A DNA stretch of 64,000 nt from Siniperca chuatsi (Eukaryota > Chordata > Actinopteri > Centrarchiformes > Sinipercidae): NCBI RefSeq assembly GCF_020085105.1, contig NC_058045.1:21651333-21715332 (forward strand), given 5' to 3'. Under the pieces are notes generated by a model. It made no database searches. It was given only the letters and a program-made list of their open reading frames with translations, and was not told where the DNA came from. Each line of letters starts with the position of its first letter. The first letter of the stretch is position 1. A program made the translations under genes and the position numbers. Positions 13,447-23,144 of the stretch are shown here, one piece after another.

Positions 13447-14662
13447 TTTTTAAATAAAAGTCAAAAGGAACAAGCATGGCAAATTAACTTAGGCTGTAAG
13501 TATTATACAGTATGTAACAATAGTCTATTTAGTGAATATGCTTATGTATCTGCCCTATAAAAACAAACTTAAAAACATCCCTACAAGTCCTTTATTTACC
13601 AAGATCACAACAATAATTTTATGATCTTAACTAATAGAAAATCAAATGAGATGCATTTAGTGAAATCATAGTTGTTCCTTGTTTTACAGTGTCCAATGTG
13701 AACTGCAATAAGCAACACTATGTGTCAGACTGTCTGGAGATCATGGCTCTTCCTCCGGCAGTTTGCCCTCCTGCTGCCTTTAAATTAGCGCCTGATTACC
13801 GCCTCAACAAAACAACAGGTGATTTGGCCACTGATTTGTGTAACGGCCTCAATTATGTCTTTATGACCTGAATAGGAAAGAAGATAGAAGCCCTGAGGCA
13901 TAGTCACGCCTCTGTGCAGCACCCCCACCACCACACAAACTTGGCTACCACTGGACAAGGTCACATCTTTATGTATCAAACTAATCTACGAAACCTTACA
14001 TTCCTTGGAGGGTACAGCCTATTCTGATTTACAATACTTCTTATGACGTCAATAGCAGCTAATGAAATTGTTTTCCATTTGTATTATGGCTTTAATGTTA
14101 CCACAGCAAACAAAGCATTCAGACTGATTAAAATAAAATCTCATTTCTTTTGAACCCTATGACAATACACAAAGTATTCCAAAGTGAATAAATGGCACGC
14201 CAGGGCTATAAAAATCTATCATTTGAAACACTCGGACAAGAAACAATCACTCATGTGGTCAGTAAACAAGCCACAGAGGAGATAATTGAATCCTAGCAGT
14301 GTATCGTTGAGAGTGTGTGCAAGTGCCTTTCATGTTTAATGAATACGTTGTCAGAAAGGGACAGGGAGGAAGACATGATGAGACTGTGCATGTGTGTGAG
14401 AGAGAATAAGGCAGAAGCAAAACATGTGCACTTGCATACACACACGTACACTATGAAGTAGCAAAGAGGCCTGGTAACCAGATTCCCCACTTTCAGTCTT
14501 TACCAGGTCCTTACCTAGCACCATGGTCATGTAGCGCTCCTCCACTCCAGCCTCCAGCAGCAGTGGGGGTACGTATGTGATCCCAGCTGCCACACAGATC
14601 TCCAGGCCACAGGTCAGGGAGTTCAGCAGGACAAGACGCCACTGAGACCTCCATCCAGGCAT
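5269..14662 (-). CDS. slc45a3: Solute carrier family 45 member 3 (prostein), MFS transporter
   Basis: Twelve-helix major-facilitator protein of the SLC45 sucrose/proton symporter-like family, acting in the plasma or intracellular membranes. Coding exons on the minus strand: 14515-14662, 9716-9906, 8922-9585, 5806-6071 and 5269-5712; all introns are GT-AG and the joined frame gives 570 aa (human prostein is 553). Landmarks: AAGITYVPPLLLEAGVEE in helix 1, the MFS signature GSASDH…YGRRRPF (about residues 64-80), LLDFCGQVCFTPLEALLSDL, FYTDFVGEGLYEGVP, and RMGSLGLFLQCATSTFFSLV, ending QIIFDQKDLKS. A long polar loop rich in Ser, Glu and Gly separates the last two helices. Start chosen at 14662 because the frame upstream has no ATG before an in-frame TGA at about 14850; it begins slightly later than the human protein. 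Same strand as fgf6. Confidence 0.96.
5713..5805 (-). other. slc45a3 last intron (short)
   Basis: A 93-bp GT-AG intron between the exon ending …HYHKEKE and the exon beginning VYMPKRK. No other content. Confidence 0.9.
6605..6966. mobile_element. MITE-like element with terminal inverted repeats
   Basis: The left end TAGGGTTGAACGATATG and the right end …AATTGTTCAGCCCTA are inverted repeats (GGGYTGAACRAT, 10 of 12 matching); the body is AT-rich and contains an A17 run. About 362 bp, non-coding, in the slc45a3 intron 6072-8921. The same GTTCAGCCCTA terminus recurs at 30181-30191. A TA duplication would fit the ends but cannot be separated from the repeat itself. The superfamily is not determined. 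Confidence 0.6.
6967..8921 (-). other. slc45a3 intron, remainder
   Basis: Non-coding sequence between exon 4 (ends 6071, minus strand) and exon 3. A purine-rich stretch (8030-8150, GGGAGA/GAAAGA repeats) is the only notable feature. No exon of another gene was recognised. Confidence 0.7.
11714..11766. repeat. (TCTA)n microsatellite
   Basis: About 13 uninterrupted TATC/TCTA units. Simple tetranucleotide repeat in the slc45a3 intron, probably polymorphic. Confidence 0.95.
13357..13442. repeat. Compound (GTAT)n(GT)n microsatellite
   Basis: Around 13 units of GTAT pass directly into around 15 units of GT. The open frame across it (repeating YVCM) is an artefact of the repeat. Confidence 0.95.
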
Positions 14663-14868
14663 ATTTACGGGGGCTGGCTCGCCTTTCCTCCCCTCTGGGA
14701 TGGCCACTACTGGGGGCAGGGGAGGGGGGAGGGACCCGGGCAGGAGCTTGGGGAGGCAGATGGTGCCCCAGTGGGACAAGAGGGCTGTCGGGGAGGGACA
14801 GCAGCAAAGACACGTGGATGTCTCAGATGACCTGGAGGATTCATCCTCTTCTCAGCATTCTGGATCTG
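14663..14868 (-). other. slc45a3: slc45a3 5' UTR part of the first coding exon
   Basis: Upstream of the ATG on the minus strand, a long pyrimidine run ends CCCCTACTAG at plus 14870-14871, a good splice acceptor, so this exon probably begins near 14869 with about 205 nt of 5' UTR. An out-of-frame ATG just inside it opens a five-codon upstream ORF (ATGCTGAGAAGAGGATGA), which could dampen translation. An untranslated exon must then lie further upstream; the best candidate is near 35.4-35.6 kb. Confidence 0.55.
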
Positions 14869-15863
14869 ACTAGTAGGGGAAGAGGAAAGGAGAGCAGAGA
14901 GAAATGGAGTTTTAGAAACTTTTGAACAGCAAAATGAAAGAAATGCCTATATATATATATGACACAGCTTTCACATAGTCTCTGCATAGCATGTCATACA
15001 GTATATAATTATATGCTGCCATTTCAGACTGTTAGAAAATGTGAGTAAGGGCTAAGGCATGCCACGATAGACAGGTCATTCCCAGGTTGCTACACCTGGA
15101 TCTTAGTGGCCTCGGGTTGTATGGAGAATGTCAGCATGACAGCTTTCTCGCAACAGGATCCAATCAATGCAGATTCCAACATATTTTTTCAGAAACATGG
15201 AAATGGCCGCAACAGTCACAAGGATATGATACTGATGTATTCTCAGAGCTCCTCACCGACAGCTTCAGGACAGCAGGAGCAACAACAGGCGGAAAGAGGA
15301 GATGAGTCAGCTGGAGCGACGTGGCAAACACACCAAACCATTTGCCAAGAGAATTCTTTCTCCCCCTGCTGCTTTGCTTGCCTTTTTAAGTCTCAAAACA
15401 CACATCAACCTTTAAAAAAAAAGAAGTCTAAGTTCTAACTTCCCATCTCTCTCCTTACAACATCTCCCTTTCCCTTCTCCATAATAACTCTAGTATTAGT
15501 GGGACAATCTAAAATCCAGCCTTTCCTTGGCTGACCCTGTCATTATCTGTATTATTAAGCTTTGATTGCAGTTTTAGTTACGTAGGTCCTCCTTCCAGAA
15601 ATGTTCGGCAGATTACTACCATTGTTCAGATGAGTGTGCATGAGATAGTCTTTAGCACCTGAAAAGACATGTCACTAAAAAGAGACAATGAGGCAGGAGG
15701 TAGATTAAATCACATGTGAGAGGGATGATATTACACAGCATGTTTTACCATGCTAGGTTTAAAGACCGAAAGCTATGTTGTGCCAGATACAGAAAAAGTA
15801 AAAAAGTCATCAACTGTGTCGTCAAGGTTGTGTGTTTAAGTCAGAGGTTAATACGGTGGCGGA
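14869..15863. other. Non-coding interval upstream of slc45a3
   Basis: Probably the start of the large first intron of slc45a3. Contains a short (TA)n at about 14950. The overlapping plus-strand frames at 15087-15438 have no recognisable domain and end in a lysine run. Confidence 0.6.
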
Positions 15864-16437
15864 GTCAAACGAACTGCATATCCAAAACGCTTTGCAAATT
15901 CAAAACAACAAAACCGCATTAAACGGAAAACACAAATGCAAAAGCCACAACATAACAACGGAAGTGAGCAACAACGGATGTTGACAATGAAACAGGCCGG
16001 CTATTATTGCCGGCCGACTATTAATGCCTACACATGTGGAAGAGGAAAGTGAAACATTGTTCGCTAGCTAACTATGATTACTATCGCTATGTGATTGTCA
16101 CAAATGAGCAATGTTGTTCAATGTCTTTATATTTTCATATTTATGTACTCTGCCATCTAATGTTACGCTATTATGAAGCTAGCTATGCGACAGTAATCAC
16201 TGATAGCTAGCGAACAACGTTTCACTTACTTCTCAAATGAGCAAGAACTTTTCTCTTCCACATGTTTAATAATAATAAATGAATGATAAAATACAATAAT
16301 AATAATAATAGTTGGCCCGTTTCATTGTCACCATCCATTGTTGCTCACTTCCGTTATGTTGTGGCATTTGCATTTTCCATTAATGCGCTTGTGTTTTTCA
16401 AATTTGCAAAGCGTTTTGTACATGCAGTTCGTTCGAC
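15864..16437. mobile_element. Foldback (long inverted-repeat) element
   Basis: The left arm (from 15864, GTCAAACGAACTGCAT) and the reverse complement of the right arm (ending 16437, GTCGAACGAACTGCAT) align almost throughout. Shared blocks include AAAACGCTTTGCAAAT, CCACAACATAAC, GGAAGTGAGCAACAA, TTGACAATGAAAC/GTGACAATGAAAC, ACATGTGGAAGAG, GTTCGCTAGCTA and TGATTACT. Each arm is roughly 230-270 bp, with only a short central spacer (about 16100-16170). The left arm also holds a perfect GGCCGGC/GCCGGCC hairpin (15995-16015); the right arm has instead an AAT/AATA-rich insert. There is no convincing coding capacity, so it is non-autonomous. No target-site duplication is obvious and the superfamily is unknown. 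Confidence 0.8.
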
Positions 16438-18285
16438 ACATCTCATCCAACGTAGGTTAAGCTTTGTGTATCAAGACGAACAAAAACACCACGGTGAACC
16501 AACAACTACTATCTCCTTGTTATTTTCTGCATACTATCCTACACTGACAGGCAAGTCAACCACACCTCGAAGGATAATTTTTCCAGTGAGAATAGTTGAT
16601 ATTCTCCATTACCATGCCTTATTGTCAAGATACCATGTGTTCATCCTAACCCAGTTTACTCTAACACCAGCCCTGTATTTTTTAAGTGATAATAGTCTTA
16701 AATTTGACGGAGACAAAAAAAACAACCACTTTAGACAAATTGAAAAAGATTTAAGCTGAGAAATAGATTAATGAAGCAACATGTCTTCAATATATCAGGC
16801 TGCCTCCAATCTGTGTGCATTCGTGTACAGATCTCTCTGCTTCCTAGCGAGCAAAAACAAAAAGTAAAACCAAGATAACCATTATCGTCATCATCCACCA
16901 ATGAGGTGTGCGTTCCTTTAAAGCAGAGTGAAAGAGCAAGAACAGTCAGAACAGCCGCAAACATAGCAACAACAAGGTGCTATATTTGCATTTGGTGTGA
17001 CATTTCCCTGCCAATGCTGCCCATCTGTTCTCTCTTAGCAAACAAAATGGATGTCATCGTCTGCAACAACACTTGGTTAATCATAAATGTGCTAAGCTCA
17101 ATAAGTGATTTAATCAGATTCATACAGTATTCCAAGGAAATGTACCTTGTGGGGTCAAAAAAAAAATCTTAAGTTGATAAAGAGACAAAATAGATGACAC
17201 ATGGTTTTCTGAGGAAACAAGAGTGGCTCTGGGGGGGTTAAAACAAGTAGTTTCCGTTGTCAACTCAGAGTTTCATTTCCTTAAACATCATCATTTTACA
17301 CCACTTGCACAAATCAGTCATCAGGCATCCCAGACTTCCAAAGGCCATCTAAAACCCTTTTGTGCCTTTCACATCGTTGTAATCAAAAATGTTAACTGAA
17401 TGTCATCAATGATGCCATCAGAGTTCCTACAGCATTCATACATTCCCAGCTCAGTCATTATGAGTCCTCTGATATACAGGCTCTTTGAGAATCTGAAGGA
17501 CAAAGCGACAGTGTTAGCAGGCTGGATCATGGGTCACTGAGAGAGAGGACCATTTCACACCAGTCAGATCTCATTCCCACCCAGCCTGGGCACAATGAAA
17601 GACACCCATCAGGGAACCAGCCTTTGCCCCTCAACCTGTCTGGCCACTACAACCCCCTACCAACATATTCTGTGTGGGTGTGTGTGTATATGTATATTCC
17701 CCCTCCCTCTCCTCTGCATTTCTTCTTTATCCTTCCTCAACCCCTGAGGTCAGCTTAGTCTCTGACCTGCATTCTAAGAGAACCCTTTTGACATATCTGC
17801 CCACAACTGGTTATGCCTTTATGGTTCTGCATCTCAGTGTGAACGCTTTCTATTGCAGCCCCAGCTGAATCTCTGTCAGACGTTCTCACAGAAAAACAGA
17901 AGGGCCCTAGCGGCAAGAATAGAGAAATCTGATTTGTCCGCCCAAGCAGCCGCGGCTTGTCGGGACACCTGACCAAAAGCAAATCAGATTTCAGGGTTTT
18001 GTAAATTGAATGGTTGCTTAAGTCTTGACCCGAGTGGCAGTGGCAAGTCAGAGTTAGGACAGGGGCGAGGGAGGAGGATGGAAGGACTGAAAGACGGTGT
18101 CAAGGATAACAGTTAAAGTAGTGCAGAGAAGCATTTATCAGTCCATTTATCCACCTTAAAAGTCAAACATAAAAATTTGTTTTAAATATGGTACTCTTTA
18201 GCCAATACAATGTTTGTGGCATTGGCACAAAGCAGAACAGAGCTCTGAAGCACTCACGTTTACGTTGTAGAGACGGAAGTGAGAA
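16438..18285. other. Non-coding interval
   Basis: AT-rich DNA without recognisable exons or transposon coding. Likely intronic to slc45a3 if the proposed upstream exon is right. Confidence 0.6.
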
Positions 18286-18312
18286 ACACACACACACACA
18301 CACACACACACA
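18286..18312. repeat. (CA)n microsatellite
   Basis: About 13 CA units. Confidence 0.9.
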
Positions 18313-18734
18313 ATCATTCCACCACTCACTTAATGACACCTCTGACTCTACAATGTATTCCAGTCATGCCCTTAATCGTCTTCCCATAGCCTTGGAGACA
18401 CAAACGCACGCACACACTTTTAGACAAACAGCTCTCCTTGTCACCTTACGTGTTTAAACATTACTGACTGAGCCAGGCTGGTGAGAGGAGAGGGGGGTGG
18501 TGGTGGTGGTGGCCTGCTTTTGTCAGCTCTCCCACTGCTCCATTACCAAGCCCTATTCAGCCACAGCCACAGCCCCCCCCCAAGGAAAAAAATCGGTCTC
18601 TAAGCGGTATTCTTACAATACAAAACAGGCTTTGTATACATTGTGCCTGGGAGAGTAATGTGATATAGTGAGGTATCAAGTCAATTTCCAAGCCTTTTAT
18701 TAATGCAGTGTTCATATAGATGGTAGGATATAGA

Positions 18735-18737
<3 letters not shown>

Positions 18738-18785
<48 letters not shown>
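18738..18785. repeat. (GT)n microsatellite
   Basis: About 24 uninterrupted GT units, followed by GCGCATGTGTATGTGCATGTG. Confidence 0.95.
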
Positions 18786-18788
<3 letters not shown>

Positions 18789-19410
18789 ATGTGTATGTGC
18801 ATGTGTGGCGTTGGGTGGGCAGGGGTGTGGGGTCTCAAAGCAGACAGCAGGGTTTGGAAGAGGGGAAGGAATTAGTCCGAGATGACATCAGAGCCACAAG
18901 CACAGTCAAGGCTGTGGCTGCAGAAACCACAGCAGGAGGGTCTGGTTGGCTCAAGCTGAATGGCTGCAGCACTGTGGCCTTCCTCCCTTTGTGTTCCTGC
19001 ACATTAATGGGCCTGACCGTCTGCTCTCTGAATAACACAAACAAGTTAAGATGGAGCAACCCCTAATGAACACGGTGCTGCTTACACTGCTGCCATAATA
19101 TCATTACCTCAGCATTTCTTAACAGTGCAGATTGGCATTGTCTTGGGGGTCATGGGAACAGCTGGGTATCACTGAAGGATGTCACGCTCAGGGGCCCTAG
19201 ACAGGTTCCTTCTAGACACAGTCCTCAACATGTCATCAGAGATAAATGCAAGGGTTTCTACCTGATGTCAACTGAGGAACAACAAAACCCTTAAGAAACA
19301 GATCTATGCACTGACTCAAACTGTGTTGTACATCTTATACCTAGATGACTGAGATTAATTTATACCCATCTCCACTATTATTACAGGTTCAATGTTGAGG
19401 TTTTTTTTTC

Positions 19411-19458
19411 ACTTGCCCGATTGGGCAAGTGGGTCAGAAATTGACTTGCCCAAGTCAA
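19411..19458. repeat. Two adjacent perfect hairpins (ACTTGCCC family)
   Basis: ACTTGCCC-GATT-GGGCAAGT (19411-19430) is followed ten bases later by TTGACTTG-CC-CAAGTCAA (19441-19458). Both stems are perfect 8-bp palindromes sharing the word ACTTG. A further ACTTGTCCC follows at 19463. I take this as the end of an interspersed repeat; it is non-coding. Confidence 0.6.
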
Positions 19459-20229
19459 TTTTTACTTGTCCCTATACTAGTTTTTTATTTATTAGCGGTT
19501 ATCAAATAACAACAACAACTAAAGTTAATTGTCATGTTTAATCTTTATAAATCAAGTAAATTAATCAGAACAAGGACACAATGTGTCATAGATGGAAAGC
19601 AACAGTCTTGCATTTTGAAAATGGTATGACAATCCCCTTTTCTCCCCAGAGATGGACTCCTTAACTGTGAGTGAGTGATAAATTACCTAAATAAACTTTG
19701 TCTTCAACCCCACCCTATTTTCTCGTGAATAGGGATGGGTATTGTTAGGATTTTATTGATATTACTATCCTTATCGATACTCTTATCGGTTCTTTTTCAT
19801 GAATTTTTCTATCAAGTTTAAACTTTTTTACATTGGCGTCTTTGCGTCAATTTGCGCCACCCCAGGCAAATTTGCATCTAATTGTGTTTTCACAGTGACT
19901 TTGCATGCAACTGTGCCACCTCTAAAATTTGCTTTGCACTGTGTGAACACACCAAAACACCTCAAATGACACACCAACTATTTTTAATGCTTACACTTCA
20001 ACTGCTACTTCAAACCCTTTCAGTGCTTTAACTTAAACAGCTTATAGTGCTTGAACCTTAACCGCACCCATACAAAATTTCACATGCAAACAATTATTAT
20101 TTGGAGACATTTTAACCTTTTTGCAGTGTTTGCACATGCAATTTTCAGCAAGAACACTTACATTTTTTTGAAAAAGATATACCCTTTTTCTTTTAGTGTC
20201 ATTTAGATTTTTTTATTTTTCTCCCCGCA

Positions 20230-20826
20230 CCATTACAATACAAAACATACTTTTCACATGGTAGTCTACAGGTAACAAAGTACACAAACAACTGAAAGCA
20301 AACACCACAGCATGGTATCATAGGCCAGAAGAATTAAGGAAGCCTGCCAAGTGCTAACCCAAACTGTGCCTTTGTAAGTCCAGCTGGTAGAACAAATTTG
20401 TCTCCAGGAAGGCAAAAACGTGGCGCGCTTGGCAAGGCCTGATCCAACCACTTATCAGTTGCCCCAACCACTCGGGTCCAAAATGGGGAAACCAGCGGAC
20501 AGTCCAACATAAGGTAATAAAGTACCCATAGAACTCGTCCATTTCCAGCACTCATTGCATTGAATTAGACCAAGACACCTTTTAAGTCTAAGTGGAGTCC
20601 AATAATATCTATGAATGCTATCCCTTACTGGCCAGCCCATTTTATGTACAATATTTTCCCAGACCTCTTGTTCAAGTTCAGTGTCCAGGTCCCTTTGCCA
20701 TAATATCCTCAGACTTTCACACAGAGCAGTTGCTGCCATTTTATAAAATACAGAGGATGACTGTACATTATACAGAAGCTTTAAAAACCTTTGCAATACA
20801 CTTTCCTCCTGTCCTGTATTTTGTGT

Positions 20827-20898
<72 letters not shown>

Positions 20899-22080
20899 AA
20901 ATAAAAGCACCGGATTTATATTAATTTCAACAATCCTGAAAAGTCTGTAGTCACTCAATCTTATACCCAGATATTTCATCCCTGATGGTAGCCACTTAAA
21001 TGGAAATACTCCAGTGTCAGCAGGGGAGCAACCCAAGCAGATTGGCATTACCTCTGATTTTTGCCAGTTGATTTTGAAGCCTGAAATCTCAGAAAAACTC
21101 TCCACAATGCCCATGACACCTGGAATAGAGGAATCTGGGTTTGATAGTAACAATAAAAAGAAGGGGGATATAATGCCATTCGTAAGAACTGCTGCCCGCG
21201 GTGCTGAATATAGTACCTTAACCCATTTAATAAATCCTGCCCCAAAACCAAACTTCTGCAGAGTATACATCACATATCCCCACTCCACCGTATCAAATGC
21301 TTTCATGGCATCAAGCAAGAAAGCAGCAACTGGAACCTCTTCTTTACAATTTAACCACATAAGATGGAGTAGGCATCTAAGGTTGTCAGCTGATGATCTA
21401 CCTTTAATAAAACTGACCTGGTCATCATTAATAACTTGTGGTAGGACTTTCTCCATTCTCATTGCCAATACCTTAGTCAATATCTTACAATCTGCATTTT
21501 CCAGACTAATTGGCCAAAAGCTACCTGGCTCATAAGGATTCTTATCTTTTTTCAGCAGTACAATTATTATTGCATCATTGAATGCCCCTCTGCCAGCACT
21601 TCTAATCTCGGTCAGAATAGGTGCTACTATGTCAATGTACTTCCTATAATATTCGGCTGGAAAGCCATCTAAAACTGATTATTTACTGGACTTCATTGAT
21701 ATGTAGCCTCCCTTACTTCAAACACTCAACATCTCCACCTGGGCTGAGGACACCGTAGGAAGATCTATATTTGAAAAAAATTCCTGATATTTACCTTGCT
21801 CTACAGATGCCTCTGACTTCATAAAAACTTTTGAAGACCTTTTTGATTTCCACATTGTCTGTCAAAACTTCCCCCCATATCATTATTAATTGCAGGAATT
21901 AAGAAACTGGCATCTTTTTGTTTCAGTTGTCTTGCCAACAGCTTACCAGATTTCTCTCCACTTGTTTGTAGAGGGCATATTCTGCCCTCTAATTGTATAT
22001 CTCATTCAGCTGATATTTCAAGTCACAAATTTCTTTTAACTGGTATCACTGTAATGTTGTAATGTACCCTTTTTTTAATT
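20230..22080 (-). mobile_element. L1/Tx1-like LINE reverse-transcriptase fragment (decayed)
   Basis: The minus-strand reading, in order, recalls L1/Tx1-type ORF2. Blocks: linker and FY motif (22080-21790, broken by stops), LDGFPAEYYRKYIDIVAP (about 21650), a WPISL…DCKILTKVLAMRMEKVLP block, DQVSFIKGRSSADNLR, AFLLDAMKAFDTVEW and KFGFGAGFIKWVKVLY. It then jumps in frame from AVLTNGIISPFF to SIPGVMGIVESFSEISGFK, with the RQGCPLSP and YADD catalytic region absent. A (TA)n array of over 30 units interrupts the C-terminal part, which ends with the LINE tail HRYYWTPLRLKR…CNECWKW. The 341-codon frame at 20455-21480 is therefore a relic without an active site. Confidence 0.85.
20830..20892. repeat. (TA)n microsatellite inside the LINE
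   Basis: About 31 TA units embedded in the LINE 3' coding part; translated it reads as alternating Ile-Tyr. Confidence 0.95.
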
Positions 22081-23091
22081 TATAGAAATGTTACCATTCT
22101 TCACTCTCTTTCAGTCCCTCTGCCACTCTTTTCGCCATTTTTCCTATATCTCCCCCAGGTGTTCTACATAGTTCCATGGACTGTTATCCAGATGAGGACA
22201 CCATCAGACCTCTGGCACCATTTTTCCAAATACACCATTTCCTTCTTTTACTGACTACTGGATAACAACATGGAACTTGTTTAACCAACTTCAATAAAAA
22301 GTTTAGTGTTTGATTTGTGTTCAGCCTCTGCTCACTTTAAAGACAGGCCTGACCGTGCTGACCCTACCCCCCAGCCTGTAATCTTAAGCCCACATGCGTC
22401 ACTGTGACCCCTGACCCTGCCTTTCACTGCAAATCATGTGACCAACCTAACAATTCAAAGCTGTCTGCTGCTAATATTCTCCTCCTGTACTGTGCTGCCT
22501 ATTTAAATGAAAAGTTGACCTGTCGCCAGTTATTTTAAAGTAGTGCTTCTGAGAGAAGATACGATGGAAGGACGTACATCTTATAATGGAACAGGAAAGG
22601 CGACCTTGTCTTATTTCTGGAGGGTCTAATGACACTCTTTGCAGTGCCAAAATGTTAAGTGCTCTTTCCATCTCTGCACCTAATTAGGATGATGGCTCAG
22701 AATAAGTCCCTCAAGTTTAAAAAGACCAAAAAGATGACAAGAAACTAATAGTTGATGGCTCCTGAGAGAGCAATGCTATCAGTGTCTTCAAGAATTATTT
22801 CAGTAAGAGCATGTAATTTCTGGTTCTAGGAGAAAATCTCTTATCAAAGCAATCATTCAAATTCAGTAATTCATTCAGAACACAGGAATACCCCAATATT
22901 GTTTTAAAACAGCCTCTCTACACCAATGGACTCCAGACCCCAACCTTGGAATAGTGAGTGGAGAAAAGTATCAGTGCTTATCTGAGGAAGACTACAGAGG
23001 ATCCACAAAGATACACACACACACACATCACACTTATCAGGTGAACATAAGAGGAATGCAGGCTAGGTTGAGTTGCCCTGGTGTGGGATTA

Positions 23092-23093
<2 letters not shown>
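22081..23093. other. Non-coding interval
   Basis: May contain more degraded LINE 5' sequence up to about 22300, but nothing alignable by eye. The remainder is unannotatable AT-rich DNA. Confidence 0.5.

Positions 23094-23140
<47 letters not shown>
23094..23140. repeat. (GT)n microsatellite
   Basis: About 23 uninterrupted GT units. Confidence 0.95.

Positions 23141-23144
<4 letters not shown>

Larger units (their letters stand above)
9907..14514 (-). other. slc45a3 intron between coding exons 1 and 2
   Basis: A 4.6-kb intron holding two tetranucleotide microsatellites (listed separately) and otherwise unremarkable AT-rich DNA. A CTCF-like core, CCCCACCAGGGGGTG, lies at 10296-10310. Small open frames here show no known domain. 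Confidence 0.75.

Noticed and set aside
13315..13560. ORF with repeating YVCM/VCVC
   Set aside because: Translation of a tetranucleotide/dinucleotide microsatellite.
14511..14813. 100-codon ORF starting upstream of the slc45a3 ATG
   Set aside because: It is in a different frame from the transporter and lacks membrane segments; the prostein frame at 14662 is clearly the coding one.
16283..16759. 158-codon plus-strand ORF
   Set aside because: It starts inside the right arm of the foldback element and runs into unrelated DNA; no domain.
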